64,000 nt of DNA from the NCBI RefSeq assembly GCF_913063105.1, contig NZ_CAJXYQ010000009.1:62001-126000 (forward strand), given 5' to 3'. The position numbers and the translations under genes are program-made. The number at the start of each line of letters is the position of its first letter. The stretch's first letter is position 1. Origin of the DNA: an uncultured Draconibacterium sp. (lineage in GTDB: Bacteria; Bacteroidota; Bacteroidia; Bacteroidales; Prolixibacteraceae). Shown one piece after another: positions 9,051 to 18,642 of this stretch. The notes below the pieces were generated by a model. That model saw only the letters and a list, made by a program, of their open reading frames with translations, searched no databases and was not told the origin of the DNA.

Positions 9051-9671
9051 ATGGATTTAATTCTAAAGTATTTTCCCCATTTAAGCGAGAAACAGTTGGA
9101 GCAGTTTGCAAAACTCGAACCCTTGTATGCCGATTGGAATGCCAAAATAAATGTAATTTCAAGAAAGGATTTTTCTGAATTTTACGAGCGTCACGTATTG
9201 CATTCGTTGGCCATTGCCAAATTTATTCGCTTTGCCGAAAACACCAGGATACTTGATGTGGGCACCGGAGGTGGTTTCCCCGGAATACCGCTGGCTATAA
9301 TCTTTCCCGAAGTTCAGTTTCACCTGGTTGATTCCATCGGAAAAAAAATAAAAGTGGTTAATGGGGTATCGCAATCGTTGGGATTAAAAAATGTGCGGGC
9401 AGAGCAAATACGTGCCGAGCAATTGCAAGGGAAATACGATTATGTGGTGAGCCGTGCCGTTACACGTTTACCAGATTTTGTTACGTGGATACGAAAAAAC
9501 ATTGCCAAAAAGCAAAACAATCCGCTGCCTAACGGGGTAATTTATTTAAAAGGGGGCGATTTAACCGAAGAAATAAAACCTTTCGGAAAGAAAATATTTC
9601 TGCAGGATTTAGATGAATATTTCGACGAACCTTTTTTCGAAACAAAAAAGGTACTGCACCTACCTTTATAA
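9051..9671 (+). CDS. rsmG: 16S rRNA (guanine-527-N7) methyltransferase
   Basis: 206 residues, the RsmG/GidB family length. The S-adenosylmethionine-binding motif is RILDVGTGGGFPGIPLAI (about 65-82), with the second motif HLVDSIGKKIKVV after it and VVSRAVTRLPDF further on, all diagnostic of the family. The enzyme methylates G527 in the 530 loop of the small subunit. It starts 8 bp after the sigma factor and ends directly before a bidirectional terminator shared with pfkA. It is most likely the third gene of the glycosyltransferase-sigma-rsmG transcript. Confidence 0.95.
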   Translation: MDLILKYFPHLSEKQLEQFAKLEPLYADWNAKINVISRKDFSEFYERHVLHSLAIAKFIRFAENTRILDVGTGGGFPGIPLAIIFPEVQFHLVDSIGKKIKVVNGVSQSLGLKNVRAEQIRAEQLQGKYDYVVSRAVTRLPDFVTWIRKNIAKKQNNPLPNGVIYLKGGDLTEEIKPFGKKIFLQDLDEYFDEPFFETKKVLHLPL

Positions 9672-9707
9672 AAAAACGCGCTGAATTTTTCTCAGCACGT
9701 TTTGTTA
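9672..9707. terminator. Bidirectional terminator between rsmG and pfkA
   Basis: An 11-position stem (9674-9684 with 9692-9702, one mismatch) and loop ATTTTTC is flanked by A-rich and T-rich runs on both sides, so it can end both convergent transcripts. Confidence 0.8.
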
Positions 9708-9730
9708 TTTCTTATAGACTTAATAAAATC

Positions 9731-10777
9731 TTATTGGTACTCGTCGCCAAACGAAACGCCCATTTTTCGGGCTTTTTCAATCAACCCGAAATCGGGTTCA
9801 ACCAGGCGTAATTTACCACCTACCTCTTCAAGCGGTACGGTTGTAAGTTCGTTGTTTTTTACGGCAACCATGGTCCCAAAATTTCCTTCTGCAATAGCTT
9901 TTGCTGCAAAGGCGCCGTAACGGGTAGCTAAAATCCGGTCCATTGGTGTTGGTGAACCGCCACGCTGAATATAGCCTAAAACGGTTTCACGGGTTTCAAT
10001 ACCGGTATAAGTTTCAATGGCTTTGGCAACGTGTGTTGCTGCCGACACATTTTTGGGATGATCGATACCTTCGGCCACCACCACAATAGAGTAGGGCTTA
10101 TTACTTTCGTAGCGGCTTTCAATCTTCTTACAAACCGAACGGATATTGTACGCCAGCTCCGGCAGCAGAATAATATCGCCACCTCCGGCAAGTCCAGAAT
10201 AAAGTGCCAGCCAGCCAGCATGGTGCCCCATAATTTCAATAATCATAACCCGTTGGTGTGAGTTGGCAGTGGTGTGTAACCGGTCGATGGCATCGGTAGC
10301 TATTTGCACGGCCGAGTCGAAACCAAAAGTAACATCGGTGCCCCAAACATCGTTGTCAATGGTTTTGGGTATCCCAATCACATTTAAGCCTTCTTTCGCC
10401 AACATACTGGCTGTTTTCATGGTGCCGTTGCCCCCAATACAAACCACAGCATCAAGCCCCAGGTCTTTGTAGTTTTGCTTAATCATTTCGGGTTTGTCAA
10501 TGTCTTCCCTGGCATTTTTATCCATTTTAAAAGGCTTCTCGCGCGAGGTGCCTAATATGGTTCCGCCAAGGGTAAGAATACCCGAAAGTGCCGATTCTTT
10601 CAGGTGAATATAATCGCCATTTATTAAACCCGAATAGCCGGCATTAAAGCCAAGCACCTCCATGCCGTATTCAACTATTGCTGTTTTTCCAACTCCCCTA
10701 ATCGCAGCATTTAGTCCCGGACAGTCGCCGCCTGCGGTTAAAATGCCAATTCTTTTTGGCTTTGCTGAATTACTCAT
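9731..10777 (-). CDS. pfkA: 6-phosphofructokinase
   Basis: 348 residues with the full PfkA fold. Glycine-rich nucleotide loop TAGGDCPGLNAAIRG (14-28), GTSRE (76-80), TIDND catalytic segment (139-143), and MGHHAGW (183-189) are all present. It phosphorylates fructose 6-phosphate to the 1,6-bisphosphate. Two donor-specificity positions are mixed. The glycine typical of ATP enzymes is kept in GGNGT (115-119), although the preceding Asp is Asn. The residue before TIDND is Lys (PKTIDND, 137-143), which is typical of PPi-dependent enzymes. Similar combinations occur in other long PfkA proteins. The gene stands alone on the minus strand, convergent with rsmG. Confidence 0.92.
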   Translation of the reverse strand: MSNSAKPKRIGILTAGGDCPGLNAAIRGVGKTAIVEYGMEVLGFNAGYSGLINGDYIHLKESALSGILTLGGTILGTSREKPFKMDKNAREDIDKPEMIKQNYKDLGLDAVVCIGGNGTMKTASMLAKEGLNVIGIPKTIDNDVWGTDVTFGFDSAVQIATDAIDRLHTTANSHQRVMIIEIMGHHAGWLALYSGLAGGGDIILLPELAYNIRSVCKKIESRYESNKPYSIVVVAEGIDHPKNVSAATHVAKAIETYTGIETRETVLGYIQRGGSPTPMDRILATRYGAFAAKAIAEGNFGTMVAVKNNELTTVPLEEVGGKLRLVEPDFGLIEKARKMGVSFGDEYQ

Positions 10778-10912
10778 ATCCTCTATTTTGTATTGTCAAT
10801 CGTTAAAATTGTAGCGAAATTACAAAAGAATGAGTTAATAATTAAACTTACAGGCATCAGGCTCGCGAATTTGATGTAAGCTTTTTTTTCAGCACTTACT
10901 TTCCTTGTTCCT

Positions 10913-10920
10913 TAATTTTG
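10913..10920 (+). promoter_or_regulatory. -7 promoter element for the DUF1080 lipoprotein
   Basis: TAATTTTG matches TAnnTTTG 63 bp before the chosen start codon at 10984. A clear -33 element is not visible. It supports using the downstream ATG rather than a start near 10918, which would lie inside the promoter. Confidence 0.45.
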
Positions 10921-10983
10921 TACATTCGTGACTTATTCGCTAGAATAATTAATTTAATCTTTAACCAATTAAATGTAAGAGAA

Positions 10984-11745
10984 ATGAAGAAGTTTTTTTC
11001 ACTTTTGCTGGCTGTTGCCTTTGTGTTTTCACTATCGTGTAAAAGCACCAAAACAGGGGGTTCTGCCGGTTTAAATCAATTAACAAAACAAGAAAAAGAA
11101 GACGGTTGGGTGTTGCTTTTTGATGGTAAAAGCAGCGAAGGCTGGCGCGGAAACAACAAAGCGCATTTTCCTGCCGGATGGGAAATTGCTGATGGCACAC
11201 TGCATTGCAAAGCTTCGGGGCAGGGAGAGGCCGGAGCCCGCGATGGCGGCGACATTATTACAACCAAAGAGTATTCGAACTTTCATTTAAAGCTGGAATG
11301 GAAAATTGCACCCGGCGGAAACTCCGGAATTTTTTACCTGGGACGAGAGCAGGAAGGATGGCCAATTTATAAAACGGCTCCTGAAATGCAGGTGTTAGAT
11401 AATGAGCGCCACCCCGATGCCTTGTTGGGAAAAGATGGCAACCGTAAAGCCGGTTCCTTGTACGACCTTATTCCGGCAAAACCACAAAATGCCAAAGCTG
11501 CCGGCGAGTGGAATTCTGTTGAGGTTATTTGCTACAAAGGTACCGTGGTGCACAAGCAAAATGGCGAGACAATTGTTGAATACCACTTGTGGACCGACGA
11601 CTGGAAAAAGCTGGTAGCCGGTTCAAAATTTCCCGGATTGAACCCCGATTGGGCAGATGTGCCCAAACAAGGTGTAATCGCTTTGCAAGACCACGGCGAC
11701 GATGTGTGGTTCCGCAATATAAAAATTAAAGAAATGAATTATTAG
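10984..11745 (+). CDS. DUF1080 (3-keto-disaccharide hydrolase-like) lipoprotein
   Basis: 253 residues from the ATG at 10984. The N-terminus is a lipoprotein signal (MKKFFSLLLAVAFVFSLSC, cysteine at 19). The rest is one DUF1080 domain (PF06439). It starts with DGWVLLFDGKSSEGWRG and has the conserved GGDIITTKEYSNFHLKLEWK and NSGIFYLGRE segments and the C-terminal QDHGDDVWFRNIKIK beta strand. Members have a concanavalin-like jelly roll fold and some cleave 3-keto-glycosides. The protein should be anchored in the outer or periplasmic membrane. It stands alone and is followed by a strong terminator. Substrate is unknown. A longer upstream start is possible but would put residues before the signal peptide. 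Confidence 0.9.
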   Translation: MKKFFSLLLAVAFVFSLSCKSTKTGGSAGLNQLTKQEKEDGWVLLFDGKSSEGWRGNNKAHFPAGWEIADGTLHCKASGQGEAGARDGGDIITTKEYSNFHLKLEWKIAPGGNSGIFYLGREQEGWPIYKTAPEMQVLDNERHPDALLGKDGNRKAGSLYDLIPAKPQNAKAAGEWNSVEVICYKGTVVHKQNGETIVEYHLWTDDWKKLVAGSKFPGLNPDWADVPKQGVIALQDHGDDVWFRNIKIKEMNY

Positions 11746-11767
11746 GCTTCGTAAGCTGATATTGAAT

Positions 11768-11796
11768 GGCCCGGTAGACCTCTGCCGGGCCTTTTT
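11768..11796 (+). terminator. Rho-independent terminator after the DUF1080 gene
   Basis: GGCCCGG (11768-11774) pairs with CCGGGCC (11785-11791), followed by TTTTT. It lies 23 bp after the stop codon. Confidence 0.85.
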
Positions 11797-11836
11797 AGTC
11801 TCATAAAGTGTCATTACTGAACAGGCAGTAACTTTA

Positions 11837-12853
11837 TCACTCCGGATTATACCCCGAATCATTTAAAATTTGCTGAAAATCGTAATTTGCCATCAGTTCA
11901 GGCAAAGTTACTTCTGGGTGTTTTTTCATGTACTGTCGCACAATTTGCCAGCCAATCCACACCCCGGTCCTTCCGGGCGAGTCGAGTGGAAAACCACTGG
12001 TTGTAGGTGCCGGGTTTATGTATCGAATAACATTCATGCGTTTGGTGGTGTACAGCATTTCGTGCTCAATGAGGTAGGTCCACATTTGTGGCTCGTTCAT
12101 TTGGCACCATTCCAGCTGTTGTGTGGTGTAGCCAATTTTTAACGAATCTTCCATATCGGGCAGCATGGCATCAACTAAATACATCAGTTTGCCCTTTTCA
12201 ACCATATTGCCCAGCAAGTTGGAGGCACGGTCGGCATGTTCAAACTCGGTAATACCCCAGGCAAATGCTACATCCGACAGAATTTTGTCTTTGTGCATAT
12301 TTAGTATTTTGTACTGCGGGGTGGTATTTAGTTGCTGGTAGTAAGGGCAATTGCGCCCCAGGTATTTGTCGAGGCTAATGCCAATAATGTTTTCGGCTGT
12401 TACCACCGATTGGTTAAAGCCTGAAATATAAGTGTAAATGGTTGGCAGCTCTTTTTCAGGAAAATGGTAGCTGTAATATTTAAAGGCCTTTTTCAGGTCG
12501 TTGCTAAGTTCTGTGGGCTTGCTAAAAGCCGAGTCGGTTTTCGTTTTCACATCCGTAATAAGCGAGTCGGTAAGAAAAAGTCGCATAAGTTCGGGAAACA
12601 AGGTATCGCCTAAGCCACCCACTTGAATCACCCGGTAGGTGTACAGCTTAAAAAAGTCGGGATGGGCATTGCTCAGCTCAGCCATTGCTGCCAGCGTATC
12701 TTTTCCATCAAGCGCAAAAAGAGCCTCGCCAAACGGAACTACCTCAACCTCTTGGGTAATATCCGAAATGCTCACTTTCAAGGTATTTCGTTTGCATGCG
12801 AAAAATAGCAGGGCAATAACACCCATTAAAACCACCGTTTTTATCCACTTCAT
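11837..12853 (-). CDS. gldB: GldB-like gliding motility lipoprotein
   Basis: 338 residues with a lipoprotein signal (MKWIKTVVLMGVIALLFFAC, cysteine at 20). The sequence matches the GldB family: FFKLYTYRVIQVGG, GISLDKYLGRNCPYY, a KGKLMYLVDAMLPD helix and a C-terminal GRTGVWIGWQIVR segment. GldB is an essential gliding/T9SS-associated lipoprotein of Flavobacterium; in non-gliding Bacteroidota homologues are widespread with unknown function. The start is divergent from nadE 150 bp away. In Flavobacteriia gldB also lies beside nadE as I recall, so this pairing is a conserved neighbourhood. GldC is not seen here. The presence of this protein alone does not show gliding. Confidence 0.8.
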   Translation of the reverse strand: MKWIKTVVLMGVIALLFFACKRNTLKVSISDITQEVEVVPFGEALFALDGKDTLAAMAELSNAHPDFFKLYTYRVIQVGGLGDTLFPELMRLFLTDSLITDVKTKTDSAFSKPTELSNDLKKAFKYYSYHFPEKELPTIYTYISGFNQSVVTAENIIGISLDKYLGRNCPYYQQLNTTPQYKILNMHKDKILSDVAFAWGITEFEHADRASNLLGNMVEKGKLMYLVDAMLPDMEDSLKIGYTTQQLEWCQMNEPQMWTYLIEHEMLYTTKRMNVIRYINPAPTTSGFPLDSPGRTGVWIGWQIVRQYMKKHPEVTLPELMANYDFQQILNDSGYNPE

Positions 12854-12961
12854 TTTACAAGAAATTTAAATCAATACGCTTACACTTCTTATTTATTGCA
12901 AAACTGAACTAAAAATTGGAGATTTGCAATTGTCAATTTATTGAAAACAAACTTCGGGTTT

Positions 12962-12981
12962 CTCCCGATAATAATCGGGAC
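12962..12981. repeat. Short intergenic palindrome TCCCGA-TAATAA-TCGGGA
   Basis: A perfect 6-bp inverted repeat with six-base spacer in the gldB-nadE divergent region. It resembles the CCCGATAnnTATCGGG palindromes scattered in Bacteroidota genomes. It could be a weak terminator, a protein site or a repeat remnant. Confidence 0.35.
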
Positions 12982-13003
12982 GACTTCCGTCTAATTTTTT
13001 GAA

Positions 13004-14647
13004 ATGAAAGTTGCAATAGCACAATTAAATTACACCATCGGCGATTTTGAAGGAAATGCGTCGAAGATTATTGCTGAAATTGAGCGCTCGAAACAAGCTG
13101 GTGCCGATCTGGTTGTTTTTTCCGAACTGTCGGTAACGGGTTATTATCCGCACGATTTGCTCGAGAAAAAAGAGTTTATTGCCAAAGCCGAAGCCGCTGT
13201 GGCACAAATAGCCGGCTATTGCCAGGGCATTGCTGCCTTGCTTGGTACGCCCCGAATAAACGAAAACGAGCGGGGCAAAAAACTGTTTAACTCGGCTTTG
13301 TTTTTAGCCGATGGCGAAATAAAAAGTGCACACAACAAAACCCTGCTGCCAACTTACGATATTTTTGATGAATACCGCCACTTTGAGCCCAACCACGAGT
13401 TTAGCCTTGTGGAGTATAAGGGAGAAAAAATTGCAGTAACCATTTGCGAAGACCTGTGGGACGAGCAACCAACCGCTAACGAGTTTGGTAAAGATAAGTT
13501 GTATGCTGTTTCGCCCATGGAGGAACTGGCCCGGTTAAAACCCGATTTTGTGGTTAACCTGTCGGCATCGCCATTTTCATACAACCAGGAAGGTTGGCGA
13601 AAAAATGTGCTGGTGAATAAGGCTAAAAGTTATGGAATACCGGTGTTGTATTGCAACCAGGTGGGGGCACAAACCGAACTGGTTTTCGACGGTGGTTCGG
13701 TTTATATTGATGCAAAGGGAGAAATTGTAAAAGAACTTCGCTATTTTGAAGAAGACTTTCGGCTAATTGATACACAGAATATTGGCGAGAAAGAATTGCA
13801 GCCAAAGGTTGATTACATCGAGAAAATACACGATGCTCTGGTGCTGGGTATTCGCGATTATTTTAACAAAATGGGCTTTAAACAGGCAACACTGGGCTTG
13901 TCGGGCGGGATTGATTCTGCCGTTACCGTGGTACTTGCCGTTCGTGCCCTGGGGGCCGAAAATGTTCGCGTATTGCTTTTGCCATCTAAATACTCGTCGG
14001 ACCATAGTGTGAATGATGCCCGTGAATTGGCTGAAAACCTGGGGATTCGTTACGATGTGGTAAATATTCAATCGGCAGTAGACCGGTTTGAGCACACGCT
14101 GGAACCGCTGTTTGAAGGCCGTTCTCCCGATGTAACCGAAGAAAATATTCAGGCCCGGGCACGAGGCATTTATATGATGGCGATTTCGAATAAATTTGGG
14201 CATATTCTGTTAAACACCACCAACAAAAGCGAGTGCGCGGTAGGCTACGGCACGCTGTACGGCGATATGAATGGAGGCCTTGCAGTGTTGGGCGATGTGT
14301 ATAAAATGGATGTGTTTAAATTGTCGAGGTTTATGAACAAGGATGGCGAAATTATTCCTGAAAATACCATTGTTAAACCACCATCGGCAGAATTACGCCC
14401 CGATCAGAAAGACACCGATTCGTTGCCAGACTACAAAGACCTTGATGCGATGCTCTTTAATTATATTGAATTAAATAAATCGCCCAAAGAGATTGCAGAC
14501 CTTGGTTTTGATGAGGCTGTGGTACGGCGTGTTATCCGGATGGTAAACATGAATGAATACAAACGATTTCAGGCAGCACCGATTTTAAGAGTAAGTTCAA
14601 AAGCATTTGGCTTTGGGCGAAAAATGCCATTGGTTGCCCGATATTAG
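13004..14647 (+). CDS. nadE: Glutamine-dependent NAD+ synthetase
   Basis: 547 residues with both domains of the fused enzyme. The N-terminal nitrilase-like glutaminase has the Glu41 (FSELSVTGYYP), Lys112 (HNKTLLPTYDIFDEY) and Cys148 (TICEDLW) triad. The C-terminal ammonia-dependent synthetase has the ATP pyrophosphatase loop LGLSGGIDSAVTVVLA (near 300) and the NKSECAVGYGTLYGDMNGG substrate segment. It makes NAD+ from nicotinate adenine dinucleotide, ATP and glutamine in the cytoplasm. The start at 13004 follows the T-rich sequence CTAATTTTTTGAA and matches the family start MKVAIAQLNYTIGDF. Single-gene unit, divergent from gldB. Confidence 0.96.
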   Translation: MKVAIAQLNYTIGDFEGNASKIIAEIERSKQAGADLVVFSELSVTGYYPHDLLEKKEFIAKAEAAVAQIAGYCQGIAALLGTPRINENERGKKLFNSALFLADGEIKSAHNKTLLPTYDIFDEYRHFEPNHEFSLVEYKGEKIAVTICEDLWDEQPTANEFGKDKLYAVSPMEELARLKPDFVVNLSASPFSYNQEGWRKNVLVNKAKSYGIPVLYCNQVGAQTELVFDGGSVYIDAKGEIVKELRYFEEDFRLIDTQNIGEKELQPKVDYIEKIHDALVLGIRDYFNKMGFKQATLGLSGGIDSAVTVVLAVRALGAENVRVLLLPSKYSSDHSVNDARELAENLGIRYDVVNIQSAVDRFEHTLEPLFEGRSPDVTEENIQARARGIYMMAISNKFGHILLNTTNKSECAVGYGTLYGDMNGGLAVLGDVYKMDVFKLSRFMNKDGEIIPENTIVKPPSAELRPDQKDTDSLPDYKDLDAMLFNYIELNKSPKEIADLGFDEAVVRRVIRMVNMNEYKRFQAAPILRVSSKAFGFGRKMPLVARY

Positions 14648-14751
14648 GTATGTCTTTCAGCCACAGGAGTTTTATGTGAACTAATCCATGATATTATTCA
14701 GAAGTCGTGTAAATTAACTGTTAAAAAGCAATCAATTTTAACAATTTTTTT

Positions 14752-14759
14752 TAGCTTTG
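14752..14759 (+). promoter_or_regulatory. -7 promoter element for the Crp-family gene
   Basis: TAGCTTTG matches TAnnTTTG 26 bp before the start codon at 14786. The upstream 40 bp contain repeated TTAACTGTTAA-type sequence, which could be an operator. No clear -33 element. Confidence 0.45.
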
Positions 14760-14785
14760 ATGCTATAAAACATACAGCTGAGTAT

Positions 14786-15487
14786 ATGTTAAATTCAGAA
14801 ATTGGACTTAAAGATCTGGTTGATAATCAAAAATCAATTTTTTATTTACTTGGGCAGGACGATAAAGACGAACTGCAGCATCATATCTCGCTTTCGCACT
14901 ACAAAAAGAATGAATTTATTTACAAGGAAGGCGATAAACCAAATGGTTTTTTGGTGCTGATTGATGGCAAAGTAAAGATTTTTAAAGAAGGTGTTGGCGG
15001 TCGTGAACAAATCATTCGAATGACTAAGCCTTTGGGCCTGATTGGTTATCGGGCCTTGCTGGCCGATGAGACGCATAATGGCTCGGCCGTTACTCTGGAA
15101 GAGTCGCTGGTGTGTACCATTAGCCCTGATTTTATTTTTAGCCGGGCCCTTAAAAACACCGATTTTTCGTTTAAAATTATCCGAAAGCTATCGAAAGAGC
15201 TGGGTTTCTCGAATGCCCGTACTGTAACGCTTACTCAAAAACATATTCGCGGGCGTTTGGCCGAATCGCTGATTTTACTGAAAGATAAATATGGTTTTGA
15301 AAATGATGGTACTACCTTAAAAGCTTATCTGTCACGCGAGGATATTGCCAACCTATCGAACATGACAACTTCTAACGCCATTCGCACCCTGTCGACTTTT
15401 GCCAACGAAAAGGTAATTGCAATCGATGGTAGAAAGATTCGTGTGCTGGATGCTACGCGGTTGGAGCGAATAAGTAAACTGGGATAA
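14786..15487 (+). CDS. Crp/Fnr-family transcription regulator
   Basis: 233 residues. An N-terminal cyclic-nucleotide-binding beta-roll (about 20-135; FIYKEGDKPNGFLVLIDGKVKIF and RALLADETHNGSAVTL) is followed by a dimerisation helix and a winged helix HTH_Crp domain (about 155-225; GRLAESLILL, then LSREDIANLSNMTTSNAIRTLSTFANEKVIAI). It lacks the cysteine cluster of Fnr, so it is not an iron-sulphur oxygen sensor. The HTH contains an unusual TSNAIRTL recognition helix. It stands alone, ends in a terminator, and may respond to a nucleotide or metabolite, which cannot be read from sequence. Confidence 0.9.
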   Translation: MLNSEIGLKDLVDNQKSIFYLLGQDDKDELQHHISLSHYKKNEFIYKEGDKPNGFLVLIDGKVKIFKEGVGGREQIIRMTKPLGLIGYRALLADETHNGSAVTLEESLVCTISPDFIFSRALKNTDFSFKIIRKLSKELGFSNARTVTLTQKHIRGRLAESLILLKDKYGFENDGTTLKAYLSREDIANLSNMTTSNAIRTLSTFANEKVIAIDGRKIRVLDATRLERISKLG

Positions 15488-15508
15488 AATTTTTACCAAA
15501 TAGCTATT

Positions 15509-15539
15509 ATGCCATCCGGGTTTTCGGGTGGCATTTTTT
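15509..15539 (+). terminator. Terminator after the Crp-family gene
   Basis: ATGCCATCCG pairs with CGGGTGGCAT (one G-T pair), six-base loop, followed by TTTTTT. It overlaps the last bases of the convergent murF-alr gene. Confidence 0.8.
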
Positions 15540-18003
15540 ATTCCTGAACATACACCCGTTTTACCCGCTGCGAAATTCCGGTAAGTATTTCGTAAGGTAT
15601 GGTGCCGAGTTGTTCCGCCAAATCCGATATTGAAATGTTTGCGCCAAAGAGTTCAACGCAATCGCCTGTTTTTGCTTCCGTTTGGCTTACATCAAGCATT
15701 AGCATATCCATGCAAATATTGCCAACTATTGGTACAAGCTTTCCGTTTACAAACGCATGGCCGTTGCCATTGCCAAGTTTGCGGTTAATCCCATCAGCAT
15801 AACCCAGCGGAACAATTGCAATTTTTCCCGCTGAAGCCAAAGTTCCTTTCCGGTTGTAGCCAATTGTTTCGTTTTTGCCCACGGTTTTAATTTGTGAGAC
15901 GGTGCTTTTTAAAGTGCCAATATTTTTAAGTGGCCGCCCGGTTTGCGATATCCCATACAGCCCAATGCCCAAACGAACCATGTCCATCTGGCTGTGTGAA
16001 AAACGTTCAATACCGGCAGAATTCAGGATGTGCAGGTCGATTTTGTAATCAAAAGCACTTGTAAAAAGTCCAGCAGCCGAATGAAAACGCTCAATTTGTT
16101 GCTTGGTAAAATCATCAAGAGCTGCTTCGTCGCTGGCAGCAAGATGCGAAAACACCGATTTTATGGTAACCGGACTGTTTTTGATTAAGGAAATCAGCTG
16201 AGTAATTTCCTTATCGTTTTTCAACCCAAGCCGGTTCATGCCCGTGTCAATTTTTATATGTATCGGGAAACCTGTTTTTCCAAAAGTAGCAACAGCTTTT
16301 GAAAACTGCTTAAATAAGCTGAGGCTGTAAATGTTTGGTTCCAGGTTAAAATCAATCATATTCTGGAAACTGTCTTGCTCCGGATTCATAACAACAATCG
16401 GAGTCGTAATTCCTGCATTGCGCAAATGTACGCCTTCGTCGGCCACAGCTACGGCCAGGTAATCAACATTTTGGTGCTGTAAAAGCCGGGCAATTTCCAC
16501 ATCGCCACTTCCATACGAAAAGGCCTTAACCATCACCATTATTTTTGTATTCTTGTTGAGTAGCTTCCGAAATGTATTCAGGTTGTGCACCAGGGCGTTT
16601 AAGTTAATTTCAAGCACCGTTTGATGTGCTTTCTGCTGCAACAGTGCGGCAATTTTTTCAAATTCAAACTGGCGGGCACCTTTTAATAAAAGGGCTGCTG
16701 ATGAAAAGTTTTGACGGCGAAAGTGTCGCTCGAATGCTAAACGATTGGGGAAAAACTCACTTTCCAGTTTAAATAACTTTTGGTATTTGTACAACTCCGG
16801 CCCAATGCCGGTAAGTTTGCTAATTCCCCATTCCTGAAGAAGCTGGTTTACTTTTTTATATAGTTTCTCGGCATCGATACCGGTTTGTTGTATGTCGGAT
16901 AAAATTACCTGCTTTTGCAAATGCGCTTTAGCTGCCTGCTGTTTTAAAACCGACAGAGCAATGCCCAGCGAATTTAAATCAGAGTTATAGAAATCGTTAA
17001 TCAGTAAACTATTGTTAATGCCCTGTTTTATTTCAAGACGCATGGCAACCGTTTGCAATTGACTAAAAATGTGAAGAAAGTCTTCTGGGTTCAGGTCTAA
17101 CGCTACAAGCACGGCAAAACAATGGCAGGCATTTTCAATAGCCGAATTATCTGAAAAAGGTATGGTAAAGGAATACTCTGAATTACTAAATCTGGCTTGA
17201 ATAAGGGTTTGCTGATTCTGACCAGTCACCGTAAAGCCGATTTTTGCGTCGGTATTATTTATTGCCCAGCTAACTGCTTGTATTTTGTGGGCTTTACAGA
17301 AATTTTGTATTTGGTTTGAATAGCTGTAATCAGCTCTGAACAGCAGCTGTTTTGTGCTGTGGAAAAGCTTCAGCTTCTCAGCTAATTTTTCTTCTAAAGA
17401 CGAGAAATTCTCCTGGTGGGCATCGCCAATATTGGTTAATATACCGATATCCGGATTTACAATTGGTGCAAGTTTTTCCATTTCTCCGGGCAACGAAATA
17501 CCAGCTTCAAGCAGGGCTAACTCATATTGCTCGTCAATAAGTAAAGCCGACAAGGGGACTCCAACCTGTGAATTGTAACTTTTCGGACTGCGTACAATTT
17601 TAAAAGTTGTTGAAAGCAGATCGTAAAGCCATTCTTTAACGATGGTTTTTCCGTTGCTGCCTGTAATGCCAATTACCGGTTTTATAAACTGTTTCCTGTT
17701 ATAGGAAGCAAGTTTTTGCAAAGCCAGGCCTGTATTTCTTACCAAAATAAAACTGGCTTTATCACTAATAGCACCCCGTTCTGATACAATAAAAACCGGA
17801 ACCCCTTTTTTCAGAAGTTGATCGATGTAGTTGTGGCCGTTAAAAACCGGTCCACTCAAGGCAAAAAATGCAACACTTGAACCTCCAAAAAATGTTCGAC
17901 TATCAGTAATAACCGTATCAATGGTATTGTTGAAAAATGAAGAAGACTTAAATAATTCGCCATCAACCGCATTGGCTATTTCTGTAACCGTAAATTTTTT
18001 CAT
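15538..18003 (-). CDS. murF-alr: Bifunctional UDP-MurNAc-tripeptide D-Ala-D-Ala ligase / alanine racemase
   Basis: 821 residues from the ATG at 18003. The first half (about 1-440) is MurF, with the P-loop GITGSNGKT near residue 110, a Mur ligase central domain and a C-terminal Rossmann domain. The second half (about 450-821) is a PLP alanine racemase: its start [15 protein letters not shown], the PLP lysine in VKAFSYGSG, and the GIGLYGIS and IVPLGYADG segments are all present. It makes D-alanine and adds D-Ala-D-Ala to the peptidoglycan precursor. The fusion is known in Bacteroidota. The start codon overlaps the tdk stop by 4 bp (ATGA), so a longer start upstream would extend into tdk and is less likely. 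Confidence 0.93.
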   Translation of the reverse strand: MKKFTVTEIANAVDGELFKSSSFFNNTIDTVITDSRTFFGGSSVAFFALSGPVFNGHNYIDQLLKKGVPVFIVSERGAISDKASFILVRNTGLALQKLASYNRKQFIKPVIGITGSNGKTIVKEWLYDLLSTTFKIVRSPKSYNSQVGVPLSALLIDEQYELALLEAGISLPGEMEKLAPIVNPDIGILTNIGDAHQENFSSLEEKLAEKLKLFHSTKQLLFRADYSYSNQIQNFCKAHKIQAVSWAINNTDAKIGFTVTGQNQQTLIQARFSNSEYSFTIPFSDNSAIENACHCFAVLVALDLNPEDFLHIFSQLQTVAMRLEIKQGINNSLLINDFYNSDLNSLGIALSVLKQQAAKAHLQKQVILSDIQQTGIDAEKLYKKVNQLLQEWGISKLTGIGPELYKYQKLFKLESEFFPNRLAFERHFRRQNFSSAALLLKGARQFEFEKIAALLQQKAHQTVLEINLNALVHNLNTFRKLLNKNTKIMVMVKAFSYGSGDVEIARLLQHQNVDYLAVAVADEGVHLRNAGITTPIVVMNPEQDSFQNMIDFNLEPNIYSLSLFKQFSKAVATFGKTGFPIHIKIDTGMNRLGLKNDKEITQLISLIKNSPVTIKSVFSHLAASDEAALDDFTKQQIERFHSAAGLFTSAFDYKIDLHILNSAGIERFSHSQMDMVRLGIGLYGISQTGRPLKNIGTLKSTVSQIKTVGKNETIGYNRKGTLASAGKIAIVPLGYADGINRKLGNGNGHAFVNGKLVPIVGNICMDMLMLDVSQTEAKTGDCVELFGANISISDLAEQLGTIPYEILTGISQRVKRVYVQE

Positions 18004-18581
18004 TCTGCACGGGTTGCTTTGGTGTAACACCTGCGACACAGCGGTTCGTATATGTCTTTTTCGCCCAATAACACCACTTGTTCTTTTTCCGATAAGCGAT
18101 GAGAAAACTGGGCAATGCTACCACAACGAACACAAATAGCATGCACTTTTGTAATGTAATCGGCTACGGCCATTAAACCCGGAATTGGACCGAATGGTTT
18201 GCCTTTAAAATCCATATCAAGTCCGGCTACAATTACCCTTATTCCCATGTCGGCCAATTGGTTTACCACATCAATAAGTCCCTTGTCAAAAAACTGTGCT
18301 TCATCAATTCCAATTACATCAACATCGCCGGCCAGCAATAAAATATTTGCCGAGTTTTCAACCGGTGTCGATCGGATAGAGTTTTCATCGTGCGACACCA
18401 CTTCTGTTTCCGAGTAACGTACATCTACCATCGGTTTATAAATTTCAACTTTTTGCCTGGCAATTTTGGCACGTTTCAAACGCCTGATCAGTTCTTCAGT
18501 TTTTCCTGAAAACATCGACCCGGCTACTACCTCAATTGTGCCCACTTTTTTGTGGCTGTTTACATCTCTCTCAATAAACAT
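18000..18581 (-). CDS. tdk: Thymidine kinase
   Basis: 193 residues, type II thymidine kinase size. P-loop [11 protein letters not shown] (21-31), the IGIDEAQFF segment with the catalytic Glu, and the lasso region [18 protein letters not shown] are present. Two CxxC pairs (CVRCGS and CRRC near the C-terminus) form the zinc site. It phosphorylates thymidine from salvage to dTMP. The stop overlaps the start of murF-alr by 4 bp, giving a translationally coupled pair. A TATTTTTG promoter element lies 61 bp upstream on the minus strand. Confidence 0.95.
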   Translation of the reverse strand: MFIERDVNSHKKVGTIEVVAGSMFSGKTEELIRRLKRAKIARQKVEIYKPMVDVRYSETEVVSHDENSIRSTPVENSANILLLAGDVDVIGIDEAQFFDKGLIDVVNQLADMGIRVIVAGLDMDFKGKPFGPIPGLMAVADYITKVHAICVRCGSIAQFSHRLSEKEQVVLLGEKDIYEPLCRRCYTKATRAE

Positions 18582-18642
18582 TTATCGTTACTCTTTTTTG
18601 TAAAGAACTTGTCTTACAGGGTATTTTTATTTACTACTTTTA

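Noticed and set aside
18004..18039. Longer start for murF-alr
   Set aside because: It would extend into tdk, while the ATG at 18003 overlaps the tdk stop by 4 bp in the usual coupled way.
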